NCBI GenBank assembly: GCA_022823405.1
Contig: JAJDXD010000116.1
Location: forward strand, 64,281-105,802
From: Gammaproteobacteria bacterium
GTDB lineage: Bacteria > Pseudomonadota > Gammaproteobacteria > Arenicellales > JAJDZL01
Length of the DNA stretch: 41,522 bases
Direction: 5' to 3'
The notes below the pieces were generated by a model. The model searched no databases. It saw only the letters and a list, made by a program, of their open reading frames with translations, and was not told where the DNA came from. Positions 32,901 through 41,522 of this stretch are shown here, in pieces. Each line of letters opens with the position of its first letter. Position 1 is the stretch's first letter. The position numbers and the translations under genes are program-made.

Positions 32901-33848
32901 ATGGAAAATAGGAGCAAATTAAGAGCGCGTTATCGAGGCGCTATGCTAGGATTGGCAACTGGAGATGCAATAGGCACGACTCTCGAATTCAGCCCTCCGG
33001 GAAGTTTTGAACCGATTGAAGATATGGTTGGTGGCGGGCCGTTTGGGCTGGAGCCAGGGCAGTGGACTGACGATACGTCAATGGCAATGTGTCTGGCTGA
33101 GAGTCTGGTTGAGAAAGGCGGATTTGATGCTGAAGATCAAATGCAGCGGTACGTACGCTGGTATCGCAAAGGGTACTTGAGCAGTACGGGAAAGTGCTTT
33201 GACATTGGATATACAGTCAGTGGCGCCTTGAGGCGTTTTGAGAGCGATTCAGACCCCTTTTCCGGATCAACGGATCCTTCTTCTGGAGGAAATGGCTCAC
33301 TCATGCGACTGGCACCTGTCGCACTTGCATTTGCAAGTGATCCCGAACAAGCCCTTCATAAAGCTGGAGAGAGTTCTCGAACAACACACGGCGCGCCTGA
33401 GCCAATCGATGCGTGCCGCTACTATGCAGGATTAATCGTCGGCGCGTGCCAGGGATGTTCCAAGAACGAATTGTTGAGCAGTTATTTCAGTCCGGTCGAT
33501 GCTCATTGGCAGCGAGACGAGTTATCACCGAAGATCAGTCAGGTTGCAGCAGGTTCGTTCAAGAAAAAACAACCACCTGAGATCATTGGCGGTGGTTATG
33601 TCGTCCATGCGCTTGAGGCAGCATTATGGGCATTCTGGAATACTGAGAATTTCAAGGAAGGTGTACTCCGTGCAGTGAATCTTGGAGATGACGCTGATAC
33701 TACAGGCGCGATTTATGGACAACTCGCAGGAGCATTTTATGGCGTTGAAGAAATTCCCAAGGGTTGGCGAGAGCAACTTGTCATGTCGGAGCGGATTATT
33801 GAGTTGTCTGACCAGCTTCTAAATTTGTCTTCAAAACACCAACAGTAA
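32901..33848 (+). CDS. ADP-ribosylglycohydrolase (DraG/ARH family)
   Basis: 315 aa from the ATG at 32901; a GTG two codons upstream is possible. The binuclear metal site signatures are present at both ends: MLGLATGDAIGTTLEF and QWTDDTSMAM (about 54-63) in the N-terminal half, and NLGDDADTTGAIYGQLAGA in the C-terminal part. SGGNGSLMRLAP is also conserved in the family. Members remove ADP-ribose from arginine (as DraG does on nitrogenase reductase) or from other acceptors, or hydrolyse related small molecules. No ADP-ribosyltransferase or nitrogenase gene lies nearby, so the target is unknown. Confidence 0.9.
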   Translation: MENRSKLRARYRGAMLGLATGDAIGTTLEFSPPGSFEPIEDMVGGGPFGLEPGQWTDDTSMAMCLAESLVEKGGFDAEDQMQRYVRWYRKGYLSSTGKCFDIGYTVSGALRRFESDSDPFSGSTDPSSGGNGSLMRLAPVALAFASDPEQALHKAGESSRTTHGAPEPIDACRYYAGLIVGACQGCSKNELLSSYFSPVDAHWQRDELSPKISQVAAGSFKKKQPPEIIGGGYVVHALEAALWAFWNTENFKEGVLRAVNLGDDADTTGAIYGQLAGAFYGVEEIPKGWREQLVMSERIIELSDQLLNLSSKHQQ

Positions 33849-33878
33849 CCACACGAATTTGATCTTTTACGATTCATT

Positions 33879-33900
33879 AATATCGCGGAGTTTCGATATT
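33879..33900. other. Hairpin AATATCG-N8-CGATATT between convergent genes
   Basis: Perfect 7-bp inverted repeat, 31 bases after the glycohydrolase stop and 109 bases before the ubiA stop. No T-tract follows, so it is not a clear terminator. The remaining bases to 34008 hold nothing recognised. Confidence 0.4.
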
Positions 33901-34008
33901 CATGATGTCGCAGAGTAATGGCTCGGTTGGGCGATGTCAGGAGTGAGTGTCGGCTTCGGAAAACCAGATTTTCACCACTTAAAAAATGGACGTAAAAGGC
34001 ACCACAAA

Positions 34009-34863
34009 TTACAGATAAGCCAGCAGAATTCCGCCAAATACCATCGCGCCAAACCAGCTGTTACCCAAAAACGCGGCAAAGAACTTTTCTCGGTTATCCT
34101 CTCGACAGGAGTACTGGTGCCAGATACCGACAAATAATGCCCCGCAAAGGCCAAGATAGTAGTAACCATCAAGGTTCTCCAAATATCCAACCACCCCCAG
34201 TATGATCAACGTTACTGCCTGACAGAGCCCAATTACCAAACGGTCACTTGTCCCACTGATTGTGGCTAGCGACTTGACTCCGATCCTTAGATCGTCGTTT
34301 CGGTCGACCATCGCATAAAAAGTGTCGTAAGCACCGGCCCAGGCAATATTTGCCAAAAGAATCAGCCAGCCAACTATCGGAACTGTGTCTAGATGCGCTG
34401 CAAACGCGATGGGAATACCCCAGCCAAACGCGATGCCGAGATAGAACTGCGGTAAACCCGTTACTCTTTTCAGAAATGGATAGGAGGCAGCGAGGAATAG
34501 CCCAACAAATGCCAAAACAATGGATAAGCGGTTAAGAAACAGAACCAGTATGAATCCGACCAGGCTGATACATACAAACAAAATCAGAGCCTCTCGGACC
34601 GACACTTCCTTGGTCGCAAGCGGTCGGTCCTTGGTCCGTTCCACATGGGGATCAAAATTACGATCCGCAAAGTCGTTTATTACACAACCGGCAGAACGCA
34701 TCACAAAGACACCGATGATCATGATCAATACAATTCGAGGCTGCGGTTGCCCATCCCCCGCAATCCACAATGCCCACAAAGTGGGCCATAAGAGCAATAG
34801 GCTCCCGATGGGCTTGTCCAGCCGCATCAATCGAGCATAGGCTCCAAGTCGTTTAGACAGCAC
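34009..34863 (-). CDS. ubiA: 4-hydroxybenzoate polyprenyltransferase UbiA
   Basis: 284 aa inner-membrane prenyltransferase of ubiquinone synthesis with about eight to nine hydrophobic helices. The two Asp-rich motifs that bind Mg-prenyl diphosphate are visible: NDFADRNFDPHVERTKDRPL in the first half, and YAMVDRNDDLRIGVKSLA in the second. KPIGSLLLLWPTLWALW near the N-terminus is family-typical. Start GTG inside the end of recG (11-base overlap), so translation is coupled. It is the last gene of the rpoZ-spoT-ridA-recG-ubiA run. Confidence 0.96.
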   Translation of the reverse strand: MLSKRLGAYARLMRLDKPIGSLLLLWPTLWALWIAGDGQPQPRIVLIMIIGVFVMRSAGCVINDFADRNFDPHVERTKDRPLATKEVSVREALILFVCISLVGFILVLFLNRLSIVLAFVGLFLAASYPFLKRVTGLPQFYLGIAFGWGIPIAFAAHLDTVPIVGWLILLANIAWAGAYDTFYAMVDRNDDLRIGVKSLATISGTSDRLVIGLCQAVTLIILGVVGYLENLDGYYYLGLCGALFVGIWHQYSCREDNREKFFAAFLGNSWFGAMVFGGILLAYL

Positions 34864-36973
34864 TGTACTGTCCCTCTCGAATGGTCCAGCGCCGAATCAA
34901 AGGATCAATCAACTCCGGGTGTTGTTCCAGTATCAAGTCAGCTGCCTTGATCACGTCACTGAGTAGGCCCCGGTCGCGCGAAATTTCTGCAATTCGAAAG
35001 ATCTGAGCACCGGTTTGTCGAGTACCGAGAAGTTCACCAGCACCTCTGAGTTCGAGGTCTTTTTCCGCAATCTTAAATCCATCCGTCGTTTCCCGCATGA
35101 CCTGTAGCCGACTTTGCGACATTTCCGAAAGAGGTTGTTTGTACAACAGTGTGCAAAGCGCTTGTGTGGCACCACGGCCGACCCGCCCCCGAAGTTGGTG
35201 CAACTGGGCAAGCCCAAGCCGTTCAGAGCTCTCAATAACCATCAAACTTGCGTTCGGTACATCCACGCCTACTTCGATAACCGTTGTCGCGACCAACACG
35301 TCAATCTCACCTTTCCTGAAGCTGGTCATGATCTTGTCGCGTTTATCGCTCTTGATTCGACCATGAATCAATGCGACACGTCGGCCCGGTAACGATTGAC
35401 GAACAAATTTCTCAGCTTCAACTGCCGATTCGACGTCAAGTACTTCTGATTTGTCGATTAAAGGGCAAACCCAATAGGCCTGCTGTCCAGACGCACACAC
35501 TGCATCAACTTTTTGGATCGCTTTCGCGCGATGATCGCTGGGTATTATCTCAGTCTTGACAGGTATACGACCGGGAGGGAGTTCAGTAATGCTTGATACA
35601 TCAAGGTCTGCATAAAATCCCATCGCAAGAGTCCGTGGAATCGGTGTTGCCGTCATCACCAACTGGTGTGGAACCTGCCTATCCACCACACCCTTTTCTC
35701 GCAGTGCAAATCGTTGGCCCACCCCAAATCGATGCTGCTCATCAACAATGACCAACCCTAGATTGTTAAATTCCACACCCTCTTGAAACAGAGCATGAGT
35801 ACCGATTACGATGTTGATCTGCCCGGTTTTCATTCCTCGCTCGACCTGTTTTCTCACCTTTTGAGTTAATCGTCCAGTTAATACCTGCACATCAATACCT
35901 AACGGTGAGAACCAATCGTAAAAAGATTTCAAGTGCTGATCTGCCAAGAGTTCCGTTGGGGCCATAATTGCAACCTGATGTCCGGAGTCGACAACCCAGG
36001 CGGCAGCTGCAGCCGCTACCAGCGTCTTACCAGAACCAACATCACCCTGAACCAGGCGCAACATCGGCGAAGAACTGCGTAAATCACTGATGATTTCTCG
36101 AATCACCGCTCGCTGAGAACTTGTTGGCGTAAACTTCAGGGAATCGCGCAGCCGTTTTGAAAGATCTCCCTCCGGATTCATGCTTGGTGCGTCTGCAGCC
36201 TGCCTGATTTTTTTCTGCTGACGTCTGGCAACTTGAAACGAAACCAACTCCTCAAAAATCAAACGCCGCATTGCAGGCAGACTGGAAAAGTCCTGTCCCT
36301 CCTGATGGTCATCGATTCTGGGCGTATGAATATCTTCGAACGCTAATTCCATATCGCTCAATCCATTTTCCCTGATTACCGCCTTGGGCAATAGATTAGG
36401 AATGGTGAGATTCTTGCAGTACTCCATGGCCGACAAGACGATGTTGCGCATCATCACCTGCCCGATTCCTTCTGTCAAGCCGTAAACAGGAGTTAAGCGA
36501 TCAGCCTTCTGTATTGTTGGCGAATATTCATAAACCGAGTATTCAGGATGAGTCATTTGAAGGCCTCTCCCCGTGAGCCTTACCTCGCCGAAGCACTGAA
36601 TCCAACTGGCTCGTTCCAAATAATTTTTCTGCTGTTGGGTGAAATGAAAAAGAACCATCTTCATACTACCGCCGTCATCCCGAATGTTAACCGTCAGCGA
36701 ACGACGCGGACGGTATGACTGACGAGAGCGGGAACGAAAAAAGTTTTCTTTTACCGAAGAAATTCGGCCAACCACCAATGCGTACTCCCGGTCAACTAGG
36801 GATTTGATCGGTGTAATTCGGGTTTTGTTGTGGAAACGGAAAGGGAAATGGAACAGTAAATCCTTAACCTGAGAAATATTGAGCTTCTCCAGGGTCGATG
36901 CAAGTTTTGGCCCGACTCGCGGAAGTACCGAGATCGGGTCTTCTTCAGGATGAGGATGCTTGACCTGCTCCAC
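34853..36973 (-). CDS. recG: ATP-dependent DNA helicase RecG
   Basis: 706 aa (E. coli 693). RecG reverses stalled replication forks and migrates Holliday junctions. An N-terminal wedge/OB domain (starting with PISVLPRVGPKLASTLEKL) is followed by the SF2 helicase core: Walker A GDVGSGKT, DEQH box in VIVDEQHRFGV, motif III TATPIPRTLAM, and QLRGRVGRG (motif VI). The C-terminal GELLGTRQTG is the RecG-specific TRG-region signature. Start GTG, directly after the TAG stop of ridA, and the 3' end overlaps ubiA. Confidence 0.97.
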   Translation of the reverse strand: MEQVKHPHPEEDPISVLPRVGPKLASTLEKLNISQVKDLLFHFPFRFHNKTRITPIKSLVDREYALVVGRISSVKENFFRSRSRQSYRPRRSLTVNIRDDGGSMKMVLFHFTQQQKNYLERASWIQCFGEVRLTGRGLQMTHPEYSVYEYSPTIQKADRLTPVYGLTEGIGQVMMRNIVLSAMEYCKNLTIPNLLPKAVIRENGLSDMELAFEDIHTPRIDDHQEGQDFSSLPAMRRLIFEELVSFQVARRQQKKIRQAADAPSMNPEGDLSKRLRDSLKFTPTSSQRAVIREIISDLRSSSPMLRLVQGDVGSGKTLVAAAAAAWVVDSGHQVAIMAPTELLADQHLKSFYDWFSPLGIDVQVLTGRLTQKVRKQVERGMKTGQINIVIGTHALFQEGVEFNNLGLVIVDEQHRFGVGQRFALREKGVVDRQVPHQLVMTATPIPRTLAMGFYADLDVSSITELPPGRIPVKTEIIPSDHRAKAIQKVDAVCASGQQAYWVCPLIDKSEVLDVESAVEAEKFVRQSLPGRRVALIHGRIKSDKRDKIMTSFRKGEIDVLVATTVIEVGVDVPNASLMVIESSERLGLAQLHQLRGRVGRGATQALCTLLYKQPLSEMSQSRLQVMRETTDGFKIAEKDLELRGAGELLGTRQTGAQIFRIAEISRDRGLLSDVIKAADLILEQHPELIDPLIRRWTIREGQYSAV

Positions 36974-37363
36974 CTATTCTGGGAGAGCCACGATAGCTTC
37001 CACTTCAACTCCAACGCCTTTGGGTAGCGACGCAACACCAACGGCAGCGCGGGCTGGATAGGGCTCACTGAAAAATTCACCCATTACTTCGTTAACGATG
37101 GGAAAGTTTCCGAGATCAACCAGATAAACCATCAGTTTAACAATATGATCGGAACTGGCGCCTGCGGCTTCTGCAACCGCTAACAGGTTTCGGAAAACCT
37201 GAACGATTTGCGCGCGGGCATCATCTGAAACGATTTCCTGAGTGTTCGGGTCTAGCGGAATCTGTCCAGAAATGTAGAGCGTCCCCGCGTGATTCACCGC
37301 TTGAGAATAAGCACCGATTGCAGCGGGTGCATTGTCTGTTGTAACGATTTGTCGAATTGGCAT
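36974..37363 (-). CDS. ridA: RidA/YjgF family 2-iminobutanoate deaminase
   Basis: 129 aa from the ATG at 37363, the start that matches the family (MPIRQIVTTDNAPAAIGAYS). Upstream TTG (37387) and ATG (37375) codons would add eight or four non-conserved residues. RidA hydrolyses reactive enamine/imine intermediates released by PLP enzymes. SGQIPLDP (about 34-41) and the active-site Arg in YPARAAVGV are present. The position between spoT and recG is the same as in Pseudomonas and many other gammaproteobacteria. Confidence 0.94.
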   Translation of the reverse strand: MPIRQIVTTDNAPAAIGAYSQAVNHAGTLYISGQIPLDPNTQEIVSDDARAQIVQVFRNLLAVAEAAGASSDHIVKLMVYLVDLGNFPIVNEVMGEFFSEPYPARAAVGVASLPKGVGVEVEAIVALPE

Positions 37364-37496
37364 CCTTCCACCCATTCCAAATTGCAAATATACAAAGCGG
37401 CTGATCGCGTACCACTAGCAGTCCGAGTGATTTCTTGTGTAGGGAGGATTATATATTTTTGAGTTTAATTCTCGAGAACACGCAGTCCGCACAAGG

Positions 37497-39737
37497 TCAT
37501 TTGTGACTTACCCGTTCGACACTGTTGACACGTTTGTTTCTCTCGATGTTTTCTGCAATGGCATTGAGGTGCTGAAGATTCCTGACCTGAATATCACACA
37601 CCACCATTGCATCGTTTTCCGATGTCGATGTATTGCAGCTTGCGATATCTGCATCATGGCTTGAAATGCTGCTGGTAATGCTGGCCAGTACCCCCGTTAC
37701 GTTCTGACAGTTGACTCGAAGCGTAACTCGGTACTCACCCTTTGGCTTATCTGCCCAATTGAGCTTTTGCCAGAATTCGGGGGCGAGATTGGAGTGTCGC
37801 ACGTTCTGACAGTTCTGCGTGTGGACCACTATTCCCCGCCCTCGGTTGAATGCACCAACGATGGGTTCGCCAGGAACCGGCGTACAACACTTGGCGTACT
37901 GTACACCTAGCCCTTCTGTTCCCTGAATTGAGATTACTTCAGATGACGTTGAGTTGGAATTGAGAAATGTAGATGGAAATAACTGACCGATGACTGCCGC
38001 AGCGAATCGTTCACCAGTGGCTATTTCGGAAAGGATATCGTTCCACGATTCAACCCCTAGTCGAACTGCCAGCTCGTGCTTCATTTCATTGGTAACTTGA
38101 TTCTGCCTGATTTCAAATTTCCTCAGCATCGCCTTGAATAGCCGTCCACCCATCTTGACAAGGTCTTTGGATGACATATCCTTCAGTGCACGGCGAATCG
38201 CGTATCTGGCATCACCTGTGGCAGCAAATTCGAGCCATGCTGGATCTGGGCGACTAAAGCGACTTTTGTGAATTTCGACCATGTCACCGTTATTCAGTAC
38301 GGTGTGCAGTGGCACCGGATGATTATCAATTTTTGCTGATGTGGTACCGTTGCCCACATCTGTATGGATGGAATAGGCAAAATCAATCACAGTTGCACCT
38401 TTCTTCAACTGCTTTACGTCGCCTTTCGGTGTGAAAACATGAACATAGTCTGAAAACAGTTTTAAATTGAGATTTTCAAGATAATCCGCTGGGGACTTGT
38501 GCTCTTCCAGTGAATGAACAACCTCTTTAAACCATTGGATACTAGGCAACTTGGTATCATCCTTAATGGTTTGGGTACCTTTATAGGCAAGGTGGGATGC
38601 AACACCGGATTCCGCAACCCTGTGCATCCCCTCAGTGCGGATTTGAAACTCAATAGCCCGCCCGAATATTCCATGTACTGTTGTGTGAAGCGACTGGTAG
38701 CCGTTGATTTTGGGAATGGCGATATAGTCGTTGAACTCACTGGCTACCGGCTTGAATAACTTGTGAATCAGTCCTAAAACTCGATAGCAGTCATCTTCGG
38801 TCTTGACGATAATCCGAAAGGCAAAAACGTCTGACACGTTTCTGAGTGAATTGCCCTTTTTTCGCATTTTTTCGTAGATCGCTCGAATTTCCTTGACCCG
38901 CCCGGTCACTTCGCCTTCAATCTGCCTCTTGTTTAATTCCTGTTCTATTGTGGATTTATGATTGGAAACAGCCTGTTCAACGGAGGTATTCTTGAACCCT
39001 TTCTTGATTGCATCATTGATGACTTTGTAGCGCTTCGGATTCAGTGCTTTAAAGCACAGACTATCCATTTCGCGTCGCCAACTGCCAATCCCGAGCAAAT
39101 GAGCGATTGGAATGTAAATGTTCTCGGTTTCTTTTACGATGCGTTCAACCTTTTCCCGACGGTGAACAGTCACCGACACCAGGTTATGCATTCGATCTGC
39201 CACTTTGATCAAAATTACCCTGACGTCGCTAGCAGCCGCGAAAAACAGGTGACGCAGATTTTCGACCTGGGCGTGCTGAGGTGACTCAAAGCCAATTCGG
39301 TCCAGCTTGCTGACACTTTCAACCAACCGGGCTATTTCTTCGCCGAATTCCTGAGCAAGCTCTTCCCTGGTAATTCTTGTATCTTCCAGCGTATCGTGAA
39401 GCAGTGCAGCAATGATGGTGCTACTGTCGAGTTTTTTCTTAGCAAGAATCTCCGCTACACTGAGGGGGTGATTGATGTACTTTTGACCTTCCAAGCGGCG
39501 TTGGCCATCGTGTGCAGCCGCACTAACTGCGTAGGCCTTTTTTATTTGTTCAATGTGGGGTTCGCCGAGATACTCTCTCAGCAATTTGACGAGCTTTCTA
39601 AACTGAGCTTCTTCTCGCTCAGGAATTCCTATTACACTTCGAAGTGCTGCGAAGCTATTCCAGGACGTTCTGCTCAGAGTGCTCGCTATCAGTGTCCGTC
39701 TCGTCTGCTGACTGTTCGACGCTCGACTCGGGTTCAA
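37497..39737 (-). CDS. spoT: Bifunctional (p)ppGpp synthetase/hydrolase SpoT (Rel-Spo family)
   Basis: 746 aa from a TTG at 39737. Domains: HD hydrolase ([29 protein letters not shown]); RelA/SpoT synthetase ([17 protein letters not shown]); TGS ([26 protein letters not shown]); zinc-finger-like [10 protein letters not shown]; and ACT (last 80 residues). Makes and degrades the stringent-response alarmone. Family similarity begins only near residue 45 ([13 protein letters not shown]). The TTG lies inside rpoZ but has GGAGGT about 5 bases upstream; the only later in-frame candidate start with family fit is TTG at 39584. The N-terminal 40 residues are therefore uncertain. 110-130 bases separate it from ridA. 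Confidence 0.93.
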   Translation of the reverse strand: MNPSRASNSQQTRRTLIASTLSRTSWNSFAALRSVIGIPEREEAQFRKLVKLLREYLGEPHIEQIKKAYAVSAAAHDGQRRLEGQKYINHPLSVAEILAKKKLDSSTIIAALLHDTLEDTRITREELAQEFGEEIARLVESVSKLDRIGFESPQHAQVENLRHLFFAAASDVRVILIKVADRMHNLVSVTVHRREKVERIVKETENIYIPIAHLLGIGSWRREMDSLCFKALNPKRYKVINDAIKKGFKNTSVEQAVSNHKSTIEQELNKRQIEGEVTGRVKEIRAIYEKMRKKGNSLRNVSDVFAFRIIVKTEDDCYRVLGLIHKLFKPVASEFNDYIAIPKINGYQSLHTTVHGIFGRAIEFQIRTEGMHRVAESGVASHLAYKGTQTIKDDTKLPSIQWFKEVVHSLEEHKSPADYLENLNLKLFSDYVHVFTPKGDVKQLKKGATVIDFAYSIHTDVGNGTTSAKIDNHPVPLHTVLNNGDMVEIHKSRFSRPDPAWLEFAATGDARYAIRRALKDMSSKDLVKMGGRLFKAMLRKFEIRQNQVTNEMKHELAVRLGVESWNDILSEIATGERFAAAVIGQLFPSTFLNSNSTSSEVISIQGTEGLGVQYAKCCTPVPGEPIVGAFNRGRGIVVHTQNCQNVRHSNLAPEFWQKLNWADKPKGEYRVTLRVNCQNVTGVLASITSSISSHDADIASCNTSTSENDAMVVCDIQVRNLQHLNAIAENIERNKRVNSVERVSHK

Positions 39738-40086
39738 CTTCTACCTCCGCGTTCACCTCTTCGGACGCCTCCATCTCCATCAACACTTCCTCTGCTTCTA
39801 CAATCTCGTCTGATTCTTCAGACGTGGTTCCAGCAGCAATTTCCTCCAACGGCGGCAACTCAAACGGGTTAGTCACGATTGGTGTGTCATCTTCGTCTAG
39901 AATTGCAGCGGTTACCAAGCCTTCGGCTATTTCACGCAAAGCGATCACGGTATTCTTGTCATTGTCCCGGTCAACCATGGGCTCGGCTCCACCGGCCAAT
40001 TGTCGAGCTCTTTTTGTTGCAATCAGAACCAACTGAAAGCGATTCTCGACCTTTTCCAGACAATCTTCTACTGTAATTCTTGCCAT
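39655..40086 (-). CDS. rpoZ: RNA polymerase omega subunit RpoZ with an extended acidic C-terminal tail
   Basis: 143 aa (E. coli 91). Residues 1-65 are canonical omega: [25 protein letters not shown], and an [16 protein letters not shown] helix that folds onto the beta' subunit. Residues 81-143 form a tail with 25 Asp/Glu and no Lys or Arg, rich in Ser, Glu and Val, and probably disordered. Omega assists polymerase assembly and is part of one ppGpp site in Proteobacteria. The ATG has GAGG (complement of 40092-40095) about 5-7 bases upstream. The tail coding sequence overlaps the apparent spoT start by 83 bases. gmk, usually upstream, is absent. Confidence 0.94.
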   Translation of the reverse strand: MARITVEDCLEKVENRFQLVLIATKRARQLAGGAEPMVDRDNDKNTVIALREIAEGLVTAAILDEDDTPIVTNPFELPPLEEIAAGTTSEESDEIVEAEEVLMEMEASEEVNAEVEVEPESSVEQSADETDTDSEHSEQNVLE

Positions 40087-40156
40087 ATTTACCTCAGAAA
40101 GTGAAACAGCTTGCGTGAAAATGATGGGGCGATACGCAAGTTTGGATGTGTGCTAA

Positions 40157-40162
40157 ATTATA
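40157..40162 (-). promoter_or_regulatory. Candidate -10 box for rpoZ-spoT transcription
   Basis: The minus strand reads TATAAT here, about 70 bases upstream of the rpoZ ATG, but the expected -35 position (TGTTCT at 17-base spacing) is a weak match. Plausible main promoter of the housekeeping run, with low certainty. Confidence 0.35.
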
Positions 40163-40219
40163 ACTAGACTACGAATTCTAGAACATCTATTAAATCGGAT
40201 CAATTTGTAAGAGTTTCAA

Positions 40220-40909
40220 GTGAAATCAACAGCAAACGAATCAAATTTCGTTAAAGTCAAAGTGTGGGATTTATTTGTCCGAATCTTTCACTGGCTGCTT
40301 GCGGCACTCATCGTGGTTATGCTGGTAAGTGCAAATTTCGGGAACTTCGACGTCCACATCACCACAGGAAAAACTATTGTCATTCTTGTGATCGCCAGAC
40401 TGATCTGGGGAATCGTGGGAAGTTCCAATGCCCGGTTCACTGCCCTGGTCTTCAAACCCAGTGCGTACATCGATTACATCAAAACACTGCCCCAAAGAAT
40501 GCCGGGATACAGCCTCGCACACAGCCCAATTGGTTCGCTAGCTGTTATTGCGATTCTGGGTTTTCTGGTATTTCAGCTCACAACAGGACTGTTTGCAGCT
40601 GATGTAGATGGATTAGTCGAAGGGCCGTTTGCTTACTATATCAGCTACGAACTTAGCCGAACCGCGAGTGATCTGCACCTACAGAATGTCGATTGGCTAA
40701 TATCGATCATTGTGCTGCACATTGCGGCGAACCTGTTCTACTTTTTTTACAAGCGTGACAACCTGATTAAGCCGATGTTTACCGGCAGTCGATCGGTGCC
40801 GAAAGACAAGTCCCAAGACCCGCCGCGACTCGCCTCACCATGGCGAGGGTTAATTGTGGTAGCAATTGTCGCGGCGATTATGATCTGGATTTATGTACAG
40901 TATGGATAG
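40220..40909 (+). CDS. Membrane b-type cytochrome (cytochrome b561 / Ni-Fe hydrogenase cytochrome b subunit family)
   Basis: 229 aa with four core helices (about 22-40, 48-67, 103-125, 157-177) plus a C-terminal helix (208-227). VKVWDLFVRIFHWLLA at 13-28 is the family hallmark and includes His24; further candidate heme ligands are His45, His100, His152 and His166. Members shuttle electrons between quinones and periplasmic redox partners through two b hemes. The start is GTG with AAGAG about 7 bases upstream. It converges with a cytochrome c gene only 6 bases away, a common pairing with c'-type cytochromes. Confidence 0.9.
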   Translation: MKSTANESNFVKVKVWDLFVRIFHWLLAALIVVMLVSANFGNFDVHITTGKTIVILVIARLIWGIVGSSNARFTALVFKPSAYIDYIKTLPQRMPGYSLAHSPIGSLAVIAILGFLVFQLTTGLFAADVDGLVEGPFAYYISYELSRTASDLHLQNVDWLISIIVLHIAANLFYFFYKRDNLIKPMFTGSRSVPKDKSQDPPRLASPWRGLIVVAIVAAIMIWIYVQYG

Positions 40910-40915
40910 AGTCAG

Positions 40916-41413
40916 TTATTCCTTTGGTTGTCGAAATTGAGAATGACAGCCTTTACAACCGTCTCCACCTAAGCTCTTGACTGCTTGGCCGATTGCACCT
41001 TTGTCACCGGAATCAAACGCGGCTTCAACGGCCCTGGCGGGCTCGACAAGCCCTTCTGCTGCAGCTACAAAATCAGACCATTCTTCCCAGATATTTGATT
41101 TTGCTTCACTTTCCAAATTTTGTTCCAAACCGGTGTCTTTGGGGAACAGACCGGGAATTTCGCCCGCTCTTGCAGCTATTTCAGCGGCCATGCCACCTAA
41201 TTCCAATGGTTCGCCCTCGCCTCGTTTCAGGTAATTGGAAAATGCTCTCATACTGCCACCCATGCCTTTCATAAAATCTGAGCGGGCAGCATACACGGCT
41301 TCTGCTTCTTCAGCCGAAGCGACTGTTCCTGGCATCGAATCAGCCTGAAGCGTGGAAATTGAGAATACGGCTGGCATCAATAAACCAACAGCAAGGTATT
41401 TGAAAATACGCAT
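40916..41413 (-). CDS. Periplasmic cytochrome c' family (class II) protein
   Basis: 165 aa from the ATG at 41413, which has AGAGG about 7 bases upstream; the frame extends 13 codons further but without a signal-like start. Residues 1-24 are a Sec signal peptide (MRIFKYLAVGLLMPAVF, cleavage near LQA). The mature protein is a predicted four-helix bundle with a single heme motif C153-K-G-C156-H157 close to the C-terminus, the arrangement of class II cytochromes c'. Such proteins bind NO or act as electron carriers. The convergent b561-like cytochrome is the likely membrane partner. Confidence 0.9.
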   Translation of the reverse strand: MRIFKYLAVGLLMPAVFSISTLQADSMPGTVASAEEAEAVYAARSDFMKGMGGSMRAFSNYLKRGEGEPLELGGMAAEIAARAGEIPGLFPKDTGLEQNLESEAKSNIWEEWSDFVAAAEGLVEPARAVEAAFDSGDKGAIGQAVKSLGGDGCKGCHSQFRQPKE

Positions 41414-41522
41414 GATGCGACCTCTTTCAATGATTGAAGTAGTACGATACATTCTATATTGAATTTAATATTTTTTGTGCTTTGGGTCGCTGAATAAGCA
41501 GTAATGGATTGAAGCTAACGAT

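Noticed and set aside
1..41522. CRISPR arrays, tRNA or rRNA genes, insertion sequences, prophage or restriction/defence genes
   Set aside because: Reading both strands showed no regularly spaced repeats, no transposase or integrase motifs, and no tRNA- or rRNA-like sequence.

Overview
The window reads as a chromosomal segment of a free-living, aerobic gammaproteobacterium, probably marine and uncultured. Reasons are the fabA-fabB pair, the rpoZ-spoT-ridA-recG-ubiA block (an order close to that of Pseudomonas and relatives), a heme A synthase, and genes for catabolism of methylated amines. I see no rRNA, tRNA, CRISPR, insertion sequence, integrase or phage gene. The lineage is inferred from gene content only. 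GTG and TTG starts are unusually common.

Layout. 1-6.6 kb (+ strand): a LOG/molybdenum-cofactor-carrier-like protein abutting NADH pyrophosphatase (nudC), an orphan LutC-like protein, fabA-fabB for unsaturated fatty acid synthesis, a COX15-type heme A synthase and an 8-oxoguanine deaminase. 6.7-10.4 kb: a SulP anion transporter (-) diverges from an Amt ammonium transporter (+), which is followed by a single-domain STAS protein. 10.4-18.8 kb (- strand): a tightly packed six-gene operon. In transcription order it encodes a two-TM extracytoplasmic sensor, an MFS transporter fused to a sensor-TM-HAMP module, an orphan TrpX-like substrate-binding protein, a receptor that fuses an RsbU/SpoIIE-type phosphatase to an RsbW-type HATPase, an alpha/beta hydrolase, and a histidine-phosphatase-like protein that lacks its second catalytic His. 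With the STAS protein this has the parts of a partner-switching signalling system wired to a transporter. I consider it the most likely undescribed system here.

18.8-24 kb: a phasin gene with a near-consensus promoter, a possible PhaR-type operator and a clear terminator; a Tat-exported multicopper oxidase (-); an acyl-CoA synthetase (+); and aroE (-). 24.2-32.1 kb: two tandem dimethylglycine/sarcosine-dehydrogenase-like flavoproteins (-) diverge from an MttB-superfamily methyltransferase and a class III aminotransferase (+). This looks like a catabolic locus for an N-methylated compound. 32.2-33.9 kb: a DUF2306-like membrane protein and an ADP-ribosylglycohydrolase.

34-40.1 kb (- strand): housekeeping genes in transcription order rpoZ, spoT, ridA, recG, ubiA. 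RpoZ carries a long acidic tail whose coding sequence overlaps the apparent spoT start. 40.2-41.5 kb: a membrane cytochrome b (b561-like, +) converges with a c'-type cytochrome c (-), a likely electron-transfer pair.
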